64,000 nucleotides of DNA, from positions 186,001 through 250,000 of the forward strand of contig NZ_LQXS01000005.1 in assembly GCF_001586775.1 (NCBI RefSeq). The letters are read 5' to 3'. The notes under the pieces were generated by a model. It had not been told where the DNA came from and did not search any database. It saw only the letters and a list, made by a program, of their open reading frames with translations. Below are positions 18,258 through 26,846 of the stretch, in pieces. The DNA is from Sphingobacterium populi. Its GTDB lineage: Bacteria > Bacteroidota > Bacteroidia > Sphingobacteriales > Sphingobacteriaceae. The position numbers and the translations under genes are program-made. Numbering within the stretch: the stretch's first letter is position 1; every line of letters begins with the position of its first letter.

Positions 18258-18830
18258 ATGAAAGAGATCATTTTGTCGCAAGTATATCAACATCCATTGA
18301 TCTCAACAGAAGATCTTCGACGCATCATCGATGCGCATGAACCACGATCTTTCAGCAAAGGTGAACACCTCTACAAGCGTGGCAAAGTGCTCAACGAATA
18401 TCTGGTATTGGAGAGTGGACTGATCCGTTCGTTCACGCACAATTATCAGGGAGACGAAATCACCACCGATTTCTTTGGGCAATATGAGGTCGTTATTGAA
18501 GTACTTTCATTATTCCAGCGCACCGCTCTTCAGGAAGATTTGCAAGCCTTGACCGACGGATGCGGATGGACAATATCGTATGACGTCTTTCAAGAGTTGT
18601 TTCATGCAATTCCGGGGCTCAGCGAATGGGGCAGACTATGGATGACCAATAAGCTCTTTCAATTCAAACAAAAATCAATCGATATCATTACACAATCTGC
18701 CAAAGAGCGCTATCTGGATATCGTGACCAACAAACCACAAATCATCCGTCATGCTCCCTTAAAACAAATTGCGAGCTATTTGGGCATTACCGACACATCA
18801 CTTAGTCGCATTCGAAAAGATATTAGCTAG
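18258..18830 (+). CDS. Crp/Fnr family transcriptional regulator
   Basis: A 190-aa regulator with an N-terminal cyclic-nucleotide-binding-type beta-barrel (residues about 25-110; FSKGEHLYKRGK, YLVLESGLIR) and a short C-terminal winged-helix DNA-binding region (PLKQIASYLGITDTSLSRIR, 165-184). The phosphate-binding cassette of true cAMP receptors (GE-x6-R-[ST]A) is not recognisable, so the ligand is unknown. No Fe-S cysteines of the Fnr type are seen. It precedes four small genes on the same strand and might control them. Confidence 0.88.
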   Translation: MKEIILSQVYQHPLISTEDLRRIIDAHEPRSFSKGEHLYKRGKVLNEYLVLESGLIRSFTHNYQGDEITTDFFGQYEVVIEVLSLFQRTALQEDLQALTDGCGWTISYDVFQELFHAIPGLSEWGRLWMTNKLFQFKQKSIDIITQSAKERYLDIVTNKPQIIRHAPLKQIASYLGITDTSLSRIRKDIS

Positions 18831-18937
18831 GACAGCATTTCTTGCCATAGGGTAAGAGTGCTCAGCGGTTTATCGCATAGATTTGTTGATACTACGACGG
18901 CGTACTATGTCGTATTTACTTTATAAACATTTTTGAT

Positions 18938-19351
18938 ATGATCGCAAATCCTTATCTCAACTTTGAAGGCAAAACGGAAGAAGCATTCCGCTTTTACCAA
19001 TCCGTCTTTGGCGGCGAGCTCCACATTCAGTACATGCATCAAATCCCTGACTTTGATGTACTCGACGAAGAAAAAAACTATGTCATGCATGCTTCCATTC
19101 CGCTCGGAGACCGACAATTTCTCATGGCATCAGATTGCCTTAAGAGTGCTGGACATGTGTTGCATCAAGGCAACAATCATTACATATCACTTGTACCAGA
19201 CAGCCGCGAAGAAGCCGACCGTCTATTTAACGGGCTGTCTGTAAATGGGACGGTAGAGATGCCGATGGAAGACATGTTTTGGGGCGATTATTTTGGGTCA
19301 TTTACAGATCAATTCGGTGTGCGGTGGATGATCAATTTTCCAATTACGTAA
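18938..19351 (+). CDS. VOC superfamily protein, PhnB-like
   Basis: A 137-aa glyoxalase/dioxygenase-fold protein of the PhnB-like group. The typical start NPYLNFEGKTEEAFRFYQ, the SVFGGEL segment and the closing WGDYFGSFTDQFGVRWMI are present. Members of this group have no agreed enzymatic role and often lack a full metal site. It is the first of four small genes for domains that are often found together in bacterial accessory clusters. Confidence 0.85.
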   Translation: MIANPYLNFEGKTEEAFRFYQSVFGGELHIQYMHQIPDFDVLDEEKNYVMHASIPLGDRQFLMASDCLKSAGHVLHQGNNHYISLVPDSREEADRLFNGLSVNGTVEMPMEDMFWGDYFGSFTDQFGVRWMINFPIT

Positions 19352-19368
19352 AATTTACTCCACGAGAT

Positions 19369-19824
19369 ATGAAAAAACTAACCTATAACATCGACATCAA
19401 AGCACCTGCAAACTTGGTGGTCGACCAGATGATTGGCAAAGAAACTTACTCACAATGGACTTCGCTATTTAGTCCAACTTCGGACTTTGAAGGCGGCTGG
19501 AACAAAGGCGACAAGATCAGGTTTACCGCGATGGATGAGCGCGGTACCAGACAAGGCATATTAGCCGAGATCGTGGAGCATATACCACATCAATTTATTT
19601 CCATGCATCATTATGGTTATTTGTACGGCGACCAAGAAATCACCGAAGGTCCAGAATTAGCAGTGCTAGAGAATTCGTTTGAAAATTATTACTTCGACCA
19701 AAAGGACGGCATCACTAACTTACGCATAGAGGTAAGCGATGATGGCGAGCACACAAAACACATGAACGAAATATGGCCAAAAGCGCTAGAAAAATTAAAG
19801 GCTATGTGTGAAAACAAAGCGTAA
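19369..19824 (+). CDS. SRPBCC / AHSA1-like domain protein
   Basis: A 151-aa START-like (SRPBCC) protein with a hydrophobic ligand cavity. The start at MKKLTYNIDIKAPANLV matches the family; a longer frame from 19279 would overlap the VOC gene and adds unrelated residues. The core pattern W-x-S-L-F near residue 27 and the closing amphipathic helix (WPKALEKLKAMCE) are present. Ligand and role are unknown. It begins 17 bases after the VOC gene. Confidence 0.82.
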   Translation: MKKLTYNIDIKAPANLVVDQMIGKETYSQWTSLFSPTSDFEGGWNKGDKIRFTAMDERGTRQGILAEIVEHIPHQFISMHHYGYLYGDQEITEGPELAVLENSFENYYFDQKDGITNLRIEVSDDGEHTKHMNEIWPKALEKLKAMCENKA

Positions 19825-19924
19825 TACAGATAGACACCAACGTTGTTGTACTCATTTTAGCATATACGCAAGTTTAGGCATGATATTCGATTAATGTATG
19901 CTACAAAGTTTATGTATTCTTGCT

Positions 19925-20293
19925 ATGGAAAAAAAAGGGTGGACAGATGTCGATACTTACATTACTTCTTTCCCGAAGGATGTGCAACAAAGGCTACAGG
20001 CTATACGCGCCATCATACGTCGTGTAGCTCCTGAGGCACAAGAGCAGATTTCCTACGATATGCCCGCATATAAATTGCATGGCAAGCCGCTTGTATACTT
20101 TGCTGCATTCAAAAACCACATTGGTTTTTATGCTACACCAACCGGCCATAAAGCTTTTGAGGAAAAACTTTCTCCGTACAAATCTGGTAAGGGCTCGGTA
20201 CAATTTCCTTTAAAAACTCCACTGCCAGAGGATCTCATTGAACGGATGGTTGTTTTTAGAAAAGAGGAAGAAGATGCTAAACACAAAAAATGA
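19925..20293 (+). CDS. DUF1801 (YdhG-like) protein
   Basis: A 122-aa DUF1801 protein: start MEKKGWTDVDTYI, the SYDMPAYKLHGKPLVYFAA core and the HIGFYATPTG motif are typical of the YdhG/frataxin-like fold. The ATG at 19925 gives the family length; an upstream in-frame start at 19898 (TTG-type region) is less likely. The last codons overlap the ATG of the next gene, so the two are translationally linked. Confidence 0.82.
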   Translation: MEKKGWTDVDTYITSFPKDVQQRLQAIRAIIRRVAPEAQEQISYDMPAYKLHGKPLVYFAAFKNHIGFYATPTGHKAFEEKLSPYKSGKGSVQFPLKTPLPEDLIERMVVFRKEEEDAKHKK

Positions 20294-20733
20294 TGAATAT
20301 AACAGCGATTACTATTTCTACAACCATTGATACCACGCTCGAAGCAGCATGGAAGTTTTATAATGAACCAGAACATATTGTCCAATGGAATTTTGCGTCC
20401 GAGGACTGGATTTGCCCTAGTGCTTCGGTAGATTTGCAACCCGGTGGCGAGTACAAAGTGCGTATGGAATCCAAAGATGGCAACATGGGATTTGATCTTG
20501 AAGCGATTTATTCGGACGTATCAGCTCCCGAACAGGTAAGCTACGTGATGACCGACGGTCGAAAGGTGAACACACATTTCTCGGAGAGCGAGGCCGGCGT
20601 CATCGTCACGACGATCTTTGATCCCGAGAATACGCATGATCACGAAACACAGCGCGCAGGCTGGCAGGCCATCTTAGATAATTTTAAGAAATATGCAGAA
20701 TTACAAATGGAAACTCCACCCGATTTCGAATAG
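20290..20733 (+). CDS. SRPBCC / AHSA1-like domain protein
   Basis: A 147-aa START-like protein of the activator-of-Hsp90-homology (AHSA1) type. The pattern of an N-terminal strand, ALEAAWKFYNEPEHIVQW, a GGEYKVRM strand and the closing GWQAILDNFKKYAE helix is typical. The ATG overlaps the stop of the DUF1801 gene (ATGA). A second ATG follows at 20293. It is the second SRPBCC gene of the cluster but is quite different from the first. Confidence 0.85.
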   Translation: MMNITAITISTTIDTTLEAAWKFYNEPEHIVQWNFASEDWICPSASVDLQPGGEYKVRMESKDGNMGFDLEAIYSDVSAPEQVSYVMTDGRKVNTHFSESEAGVIVTTIFDPENTHDHETQRAGWQAILDNFKKYAELQMETPPDFE

Positions 20734-20816
20734 TGGGTAATGTACCTAGTACGAAGAATGGCGTGACTGTTGAAGCTTTCTATTTTAATAGTAACAAAGA
20801 AACCAAAAATTAAATG

Positions 20817-20843
20817 GGGCTGATTTGACAAAAAAATCAGCCC
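20817..20843. repeat. inverted repeat before mrpA
   Basis: GGGCTGATTT (20817-20826) pairs with AAATCAGCCC (20834-20843). On the forward strand there is no T tract after it, so it is a poor forward terminator; reading the reverse strand it is followed by a T-rich stretch. Its role is unclear. Confidence 0.5.
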
Positions 20844-20931
20844 TACTCGTTAAACAAGCCATCGTTTAAGGCAAAAAAACGGTCTTTTTTTAGTAATTTT
20901 ATCCGCAACCATCACAATTTAGGTCGGATAC

Positions 20932-23241
20932 ATGCTATTAACGGTAATTCTAGGATTATTCAGTGCAATACTGATGTTGCCATTAGGCAACAAAATTAAG
21001 ACAAGATGGAGCGGCTTACTGGCGCTCGTACCTGCCATCATATTCTTGTATTATCTATACTATGTACCTGCTGTATCCACAGGAACTATCTATACCCAGA
21101 TCCTGCCTTGGGTTCCTTCCATGGATATCAATTTTGCTTTTCGCTTAGATGGTTTATCTCTGCTCTTTGCCTTATTGATCTCTGGTATTGGTACTGCCAT
21201 TTTTGTCTACGCTATCAAATACTTAAAGGGCCACCCGTATTTCGATCGGTTTTTTGGCTATTTGTGCCTATTCATGGCTGCGATGCTTGGTGTAGTGCTG
21301 TCCGACAATATTTTTTCCCTATTTATATTCTGGGAATTAACGAGCATAAGCTCCTTCTTTTTGATCGGCTTTAATAATGATAGTGACGAATCTCGCACAA
21401 GCGCTTTGCGTGCCCTAACCGTAACCGGAATGGGTGGATTTTTTCTATTGGCTGGTTTAGCATTGTTGGGAAATATCGCAGGCACCTACTACATCTCAGA
21501 ATTGGTATTAGCACGAGATTTGATTATTGGACATCGCTTGTATCCAGTTATTTTGGCGCTCATCTTCTTAGGGGCTTTTACCAAATCAGCACAATTTCCT
21601 TTCCACTTCTGGCTACCTGGCGCCATGAAAGCGCCGACACCAGTATCTGCATATCTGCATTCGGCCACGATGGTGAAGGCTGGCATTTATCTTTTGGCTC
21701 GATTCAACCCCGTGCTGGGGCATACCGAATTGTGGAGCTACACGTTGATGATTGTCGGTGGATTTACCATGATCTATGCCGCACTTCACGCGCTTTTCCG
21801 ATTGGATTTAAAAGGAATTTTGGCTTATTCGACCATTTCTGCATTAGGCGTACTTACGTTTTTGATCGGATTGGGAACTAAGGAAGCTATTATCGCTGTG
21901 GTCGTATTTATCCTAGTACATGCTCTTTACAAAGCGACACTATTCATGGTAACTGGTATCATCGACCACGAAACTGGCACACGCGACATCAGTAAACTAG
22001 CCGGATTACGAAAGATGATGCCTTGGGTAGCAGTCGCAGGCGGGCTTGCCGCTTTGTCGAGCGCTGGCTTGCCCATTACCTTTGGCTTTATCGGTAAAGA
22101 TTTAATTTATGCTGCTACATTAGAAAGTGGAGATACGCTAGCTATTATCCTCACTAGTTTGGCAGTGGGCACTAACATTGCTTTGGTTGCTGCCGGATTC
22201 ATGGCTGGTATCAAACCATTTTCTGGCAAGCTGCCAGAAACGTTACAAGATACGCCCCGACCCTACGCAGCACTTTGGATTCCGCCGCTCATTCTGGGCG
22301 TACTCGGGTTGATAGCAGGCATTTTCCCAGGTGTTACGGGCAACTATTTTTCTTTACAAGCGGCCGACTCCATTTTCGGTGGCAATACCGATCTTCATCT
22401 AGCAATATGGCATGGTGTGAATACCGTCTTAATTCTAAGTTTGGCCACATTAGGGACAGGTATACTCGTTTATCTGGCCAACAAGCCAAGTGCTGGAAAG
22501 CTACAGGCGCTCGAACGTTTAAATGTGATTTCACCGCAGTATATATTTGACCTACTTGGCCGAGGACTGCTTAAGTTATCGCAAAACTATACTAACGTGG
22601 TACATAATGGCTACCTACGATCTTACCATCTAAAAATCATCTTGTTTGCCGAAGCTCTGCTGGTGTATAAACTGTGGTTAAGCGGCCCGATTCATCTTGA
22701 TTGGGAGAACCTGACTGCGTTGTCCATTTATGAAGTTGCGGTTGTACTGATTTTAATTGGTGCAATGGGTATTGTTTTATCGACACCTTACCTACTTACG
22801 GCAGTGCTGGCCATGACGGTAGTGGGCTATTGTATCTGTTTGATGTTCGTCTTTTATAGCGCGCCAGATTTGGCGATGACTCAGTTTACTATTGATACGC
22901 TCACGACCGTACTATTCGTATTGGTGCTATACAAATTGCCGCCTTTCTTGAAGCTAGAAAGCAGCACTCGTCGCTACCGCGATATCGCCGTAGCACTGGG
23001 GTTCGGCACCATCCTATCGCTTATTGCTCTCAAAGTAATCAACGAACCGATCGAAAAAAGCATCAGCCAATTTTACGGCGAAAATGCCTATTTGCTCGCA
23101 AAGGGTAAGAATGTCGTCAATGTAATACTCGTTGATTTTAGAGGAATAGACACCTTGTTCGAAACGGTAGTGCTGAGTATTGCGGCCATCGGTGTTTACA
23201 GCTTGCTAAAATTGCGTTTAAAATCTTCTGAAAAAGAATAA
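20932..23241 (+). CDS. mrpA: Mrp cation/proton antiporter, subunit A
   Basis: This is the largest subunit of the Mrp (Mnh/Sha) Na+(K+)/H+ antiporter, related to the NuoL subunit of complex I. At 769 aa it has about 20 hydrophobic segments. The proton-channel domain contains the conserved Glu of FIFWELTSISSFFLIGF (about residue 135) and the KSAQFPFHFWLPGAMKAPTPVSAYLHSATMVKAG-type region (here with KSAQFPFHFWLPGAM). The C-terminal extension (FYSAPDLAMTQFTIDTL) is specific to MrpA. It opens a complete seven-gene operon. Confidence 0.95.
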   Translation: MLLTVILGLFSAILMLPLGNKIKTRWSGLLALVPAIIFLYYLYYVPAVSTGTIYTQILPWVPSMDINFAFRLDGLSLLFALLISGIGTAIFVYAIKYLKGHPYFDRFFGYLCLFMAAMLGVVLSDNIFSLFIFWELTSISSFFLIGFNNDSDESRTSALRALTVTGMGGFFLLAGLALLGNIAGTYYISELVLARDLIIGHRLYPVILALIFLGAFTKSAQFPFHFWLPGAMKAPTPVSAYLHSATMVKAGIYLLARFNPVLGHTELWSYTLMIVGGFTMIYAALHALFRLDLKGILAYSTISALGVLTFLIGLGTKEAIIAVVVFILVHALYKATLFMVTGIIDHETGTRDISKLAGLRKMMPWVAVAGGLAALSSAGLPITFGFIGKDLIYAATLESGDTLAIILTSLAVGTNIALVAAGFMAGIKPFSGKLPETLQDTPRPYAALWIPPLILGVLGLIAGIFPGVTGNYFSLQAADSIFGGNTDLHLAIWHGVNTVLILSLATLGTGILVYLANKPSAGKLQALERLNVISPQYIFDLLGRGLLKLSQNYTNVVHNGYLRSYHLKIILFAEALLVYKLWLSGPIHLDWENLTALSIYEVAVVLILIGAMGIVLSTPYLLTAVLAMTVVGYCICLMFVFYSAPDLAMTQFTIDTLTTVLFVLVLYKLPPFLKLESSTRRYRDIAVALGFGTILSLIALKVINEPIEKSISQFYGENAYLLAKGKNVVNVILVDFRGIDTLFETVVLSIAAIGVYSLLKLRLKSSEKE

Positions 23242-23247
23242 TTAGAT

Positions 23248-23661
23248 ATGAGAAGTACGATCTTACAAACCGCTACGCGGTATTTGCTCCCTATACTACT
23301 CCTATTTTCGGTGTTTTTGCTCTTGCGTGGGCACTACTTTCCGGGAGGAGGTTTTGTGGGTGGTTTAGTTGCTTCTATTGCTTTCGTGCTGCATAGCTTT
23401 GCCAACGGTGCCGAGGCATCGATGAAAATTATGCGTCGTAAGCCACTATCGCTAATACCTATGGGATTAGGGTTGGCCGTATTGAGTGTGATCATACCGA
23501 CTTTTTTCGGTTATCCTCCAATGACAGGGTTGTGGTTAGAAGAAAAGTTTCCAGTTATTGGCTCAATCGGGACGGCGTTATTTTTCGACATTGGCGTTTA
23601 CCTCGTCGTGATTGGCGTGGTACTAACAATATTATTTACTATATCTCTCAACCAAGATTAA
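23248..23661 (+). CDS. mrpB: Mrp antiporter, subunit B
   Basis: A 137-aa membrane subunit with the MnhB signature [20 protein letters not shown] (residues about 27-46) and four hydrophobic segments. It starts 6 bases after mrpA. MrpB contributes to the ion path of the A-D complex. Confidence 0.93.
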   Translation: MRSTILQTATRYLLPILLLFSVFLLLRGHYFPGGGFVGGLVASIAFVLHSFANGAEASMKIMRRKPLSLIPMGLGLAVLSVIIPTFFGYPPMTGLWLEEKFPVIGSIGTALFFDIGVYLVVIGVVLTILFTISLNQD

Positions 23662-23665
23662 GCGT

Positions 23666-24022
23666 ATGGAATTATTACTTATACTGGTACTTGGTCTGAT
23701 GTATGCTGCGGGTGTGTATCTCATCCTTCGGCGTAGTATGATCAAATTGCTCTTAGGAATTATGATGATGGGGAATGGCACTAATATCTTAATCTTCGTA
23801 ATGGGATCGATTACCCGAGGAGCGCCACCTGTCATAAACAGCAACCACAATATTTTTCAAGATATTTATGCTGATCCGATCCCACAAGCCTTGATTTTGA
23901 CGGCGATTGTAATCAGCTTCGCTTTATCCGCATTTGCTATCGTACTGCTCAAACGGGCGTATGCATTGTTACAAAAAGATGATCTAGACGATCTTAATAC
24001 TCCCGAAGAAGAAGATATATGA
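23666..24022 (+). CDS. mrpC: Mrp antiporter, subunit C
   Basis: A 118-aa NuoK-like subunit with three membrane segments. The family motif LLGIMMMGNGTNILIF is visible around residues 29-44, and DPIPQALILTAIVISFALSA lies in the third helix region. Its stop overlaps the mrpD start by 4 bases. Confidence 0.93.
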   Translation: MELLLILVLGLMYAAGVYLILRRSMIKLLLGIMMMGNGTNILIFVMGSITRGAPPVINSNHNIFQDIYADPIPQALILTAIVISFALSAFAIVLLKRAYALLQKDDLDDLNTPEEEDI

Positions 24023-25527
24023 TAGACAACCATATTTTAGCCGCCATTTTTGTTCATCTAATTACTGCTATACTGCAGCTGATTGCGTGGCGCAAAACCA
24101 TCACGCAACGCTATCTATCGGTGGGCGGTACTTTTTTGGCTTTGATCGTGGCTATTCGGCTATTTGAGAAAGTGTATGCGGAGGGCACTTTAACATTGAA
24201 TGCCTCTAATTGGGAGGCGCCGTTCGGAATTGTATTTGTGGCCGATTTACTAGCGGTCACGCTGGTATTATTAACATCGCTCGCCGGCTTTGCGGTGTCC
24301 ATCTTCTCCACTACCGGCCTTAGTCGGCAACGCATGATGTACGGGTATTTTCCGATTTTTCACTTCCTACTAATGGGTTTGATCGGCGCTTTTCTTACCG
24401 GAGACATTTTTAACCTTTACGTTTGGTTTGAGGTCATCATTATATCATCGTTTGTACTCATGACCTTAGGTGGGCGAAAAGCGCAGCTAGAAGGAGCCAT
24501 CAAATATATGGCTCTAAATATACTGGCTTCGATGTTTTTCTTAACTGGTATTGGGATCTTGTACGGGATCACTGGATCATTGAATATGGCCGATTTGGCC
24601 TTGAAGATCCAAACCGTCAAAAATCAAAATCTTATCGGCATTACCTCTATATTCTTTATTTTGGGATTTGGTATTAAGTCCGCCGTATTTCCGTTGTATT
24701 ACTGGCTGCCTTCGTCTTATCATACGCCGCCATCTGCTGTAGCAGCAACTTTCGGAGGTTTGCTTACTAAAGTCGGCATCTATGCGATGCTTCGAGTATT
24801 TAGCTTGATCTTCATTCCGGATGAGTTTACCAAGCAGCTGTTGCTCGTCATTGCAGTACTCACTATCCTGACTGGATCTTTGGGCGCATTGGTCAAAACC
24901 AATGTGCGACGCCTATTTTCGTACCTCATAGTATGCCACATCGGATTTATGATGGGCGGCCTAGCGATGTTTACCAAAATTGCACTGATGGGGACCATTT
25001 TCTACCTTATTCACGATATTATGGTCAAAACAAACATGTTTTTGATTGCAGGCGTGATTCGACAATTACGTGGATCGATGGATATGTCGAAGCTTGGCGG
25101 TATATATGGAGAATACCCCAAAATATCGCTGTTAATCGCTATCGTACTATTTTCACTTGTTGGTATCCCACCTTTGTCGGGTTTCTGGCCCAAAATTTTT
25201 CTTTTCCAAGAAGCATTTGGTCAAGGTCAATACGTATTTGTGGGTGCGTTGATTATCGGTAGCTTAGTCACATTGTATGTCATTGCACATATGTGGTCGG
25301 AAGTATTTTGGAAGAATGCACCGGAACAGTCCCTATTAGAGAACAAGTTTGCACCTATGCCGTTGTTTAAGAAGATTTTATTGATTTTGCCCGTTGCTAT
25401 TTTAGCTGGCGCTTCTTTATACATTGGATTATATGCTGAAGGAATTGTGCAAGTTGCAGACCGAATATCTAACGATTTAATAGACACCACGCCTTATATC
25501 GAAGCGGTATTAGGACCAAAAAGATAA
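24019..25527 (+). CDS. mrpD: Mrp antiporter, subunit D
   Basis: A 502-aa NuoM/N-like subunit with about 14 membrane segments. The conserved Glu is in FNLYVWFEVIIISSF (about residue 137), the Lys region in KSAVFPLYYWLPSSYHTPPS, and the third charged helix in YLIHDIMVKTNMFL. It overlaps mrpC by 4 bases, as is common in mrp operons. Confidence 0.94.
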   Translation: MIDNHILAAIFVHLITAILQLIAWRKTITQRYLSVGGTFLALIVAIRLFEKVYAEGTLTLNASNWEAPFGIVFVADLLAVTLVLLTSLAGFAVSIFSTTGLSRQRMMYGYFPIFHFLLMGLIGAFLTGDIFNLYVWFEVIIISSFVLMTLGGRKAQLEGAIKYMALNILASMFFLTGIGILYGITGSLNMADLALKIQTVKNQNLIGITSIFFILGFGIKSAVFPLYYWLPSSYHTPPSAVAATFGGLLTKVGIYAMLRVFSLIFIPDEFTKQLLLVIAVLTILTGSLGALVKTNVRRLFSYLIVCHIGFMMGGLAMFTKIALMGTIFYLIHDIMVKTNMFLIAGVIRQLRGSMDMSKLGGIYGEYPKISLLIAIVLFSLVGIPPLSGFWPKIFLFQEAFGQGQYVFVGALIIGSLVTLYVIAHMWSEVFWKNAPEQSLLENKFAPMPLFKKILLILPVAILAGASLYIGLYAEGIVQVADRISNDLIDTTPYIEAVLGPKR

Positions 25528-25533
25528 TTTGAT

Positions 25534-26010
25534 ATGATTAAGTATTTCTTAATGAATCTATTGCTATCCTTCATCTGGGTGGCACTGACTGGTTCACTTT
25601 CTTACTCTAATTTCATCTTTGGTCTGCTATTAGGCTTTTTCGTACTATGGATCATGAGTCGCAATGAGTATGATCAACGCTATTTCTACCGTGTACCTAA
25701 GATCATTAGCTTTTTATTGTATTTCATTTGGGAGATGATTAAAGCAAATTTACAGGTAGCGTACGATGTGATGACGCCGAAATACTTCTTCCGACCTGGA
25801 GTAGTACGTTTTCCGTTGAGCGCCAAAACAGACTTGGAAATCAATGTACTATCGACGTTCATATCCTTGACGCCGGGCACCTTGATTTTAGATGTGAGCG
25901 AAGATAAGAAAGCCCTGTACATACATGTAATGTATTTGAATGATCCCGAAATTTTTATTAACAGTTTGAAAATGGGCGTAGAACGCAGATTGATGGAGGT
26001 ATTACGATGA
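25534..26010 (+). CDS. mrpE: Mrp antiporter, subunit E
   Basis: A 158-aa MnhE-type subunit. The N-terminal half has two membrane segments, then the typical ANLQVAYDVMTPKYFFRPGV and SLTPGTLILDVSED motifs. Its stop overlaps the mrpF start by 4 bases. Confidence 0.93.
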   Translation: MIKYFLMNLLLSFIWVALTGSLSYSNFIFGLLLGFFVLWIMSRNEYDQRYFYRVPKIISFLLYFIWEMIKANLQVAYDVMTPKYFFRPGVVRFPLSAKTDLEINVLSTFISLTPGTLILDVSEDKKALYIHVMYLNDPEIFINSLKMGVERRLMEVLR

Positions 26011-26279
26011 CATTAGGCACCTACTTTGATTATGTTATTTTACCGATTCTTACCTTATCGGTACTGCTGGTATTTATCCGCATTGCCAAAGGTCCATCGG
26101 TTGTAGATCGCGTAGTTGCGCTCGACGTCATGATCACTATCGGTATCGGTATCATAACTATTTATAGTATCCGGCAGAATGAAGAAGTATTACTCGATGT
26201 AGCTATCATCTTGGCGCTGATCGCCTTTTTGGGCACTATCGCATTCTCGTATTATATTGAAAAACAAAAAGATGATTAA
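26007..26279 (+). CDS. mrpF: Mrp antiporter, subunit F
   Basis: A 90-aa subunit with three membrane helices. The MnhF signature RIAKGPSVVDRVVALDVM (residues about 26-43) is intact. It overlaps mrpG by 8 bases. Confidence 0.93.
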   Translation: MTLGTYFDYVILPILTLSVLLVFIRIAKGPSVVDRVVALDVMITIGIGIITIYSIRQNEEVLLDVAIILALIAFLGTIAFSYYIEKQKDD

Positions 26280-26709
26280 TATTATATTAGGAATTTTGAG
26301 CACTATAGGTGCTTTATCCATCTTATTTGCTTCCATTGGACTGATTCGTATGCCTGATTTTTATTTGCGGCTATCCGTCACGGTAAAAGCTTCGACTTTA
26401 GGGGTTGGTCTTTTTTTAATATGTGCGGCGATCATGTTTCCAGATGACATCTCGGTCACGACGAAAGCAATTGCTATTATATTCTTCTTAATCATCACGG
26501 CACCCGTAGCGGCACATATGATCGCACGAACAGCTTACATCACCGGAACGCCGCTATGGAAAGAAACGGTGATAGACGAATTGCACGGTATGTACAATCA
26601 AGAAACACACGAACTGAAAAGCGATCCCGAAGATGCACAAGAGGATAACGACGAACAGACGGATAGTGCAAACGGGCAGATAGCCGATAATGAAGAAGCA
26701 ACTCAATAA
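26272..26709 (+). CDS. mrpG: Mrp antiporter, subunit G
   Basis: A 145-aa MnhG-type subunit. The start at MINIILGILSTIGAL, overlapping mrpF, is preferred to a TTG 15 bases upstream. The signature IRMPDFYLRLSVTVKASTLG is present, and three helices fill the first 90 residues. The last 30 residues are a strongly acidic tail (repeated Asp/Glu) that normal-length MrpG proteins lack. Confidence 0.9.
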   Translation: MINIILGILSTIGALSILFASIGLIRMPDFYLRLSVTVKASTLGVGLFLICAAIMFPDDISVTTKAIAIIFFLIITAPVAAHMIARTAYITGTPLWKETVIDELHGMYNQETHELKSDPEDAQEDNDEQTDSANGQIADNEEATQ

Positions 26710-26805
26710 AGCGGTAACTACACAACGTTAAAAAGGGTTAAAGCATCAAAGGCCACTCTAAAAAAGACCTAACTTTGACCCCCATATTTACTGCAATTAA
26801 TTCCA

Positions 26806-26813
26806 TACCTTTG
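26806..26813 (+). promoter_or_regulatory. -7 element for the surA-like gene
   Basis: TACCTTTG is an exact TAnnTTTG match, 33 bases before the ATG at 26847. A TTTG at 26774 is too far upstream (28 bases) to be a normal -33. Confidence 0.5.
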
Positions 26814-26846
26814 TATCTCAGTAGGAATGAATAAATCAACTAGAAG

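Noticed and set aside
19279..19824. Longer start for the first SRPBCC gene
   Set aside because: The extra 30 residues overlap the VOC gene and do not fit the family.
20817..20843. Forward terminator before mrpA
   Set aside because: The hairpin has no T tract on the forward strand, so kept only as an inverted repeat.
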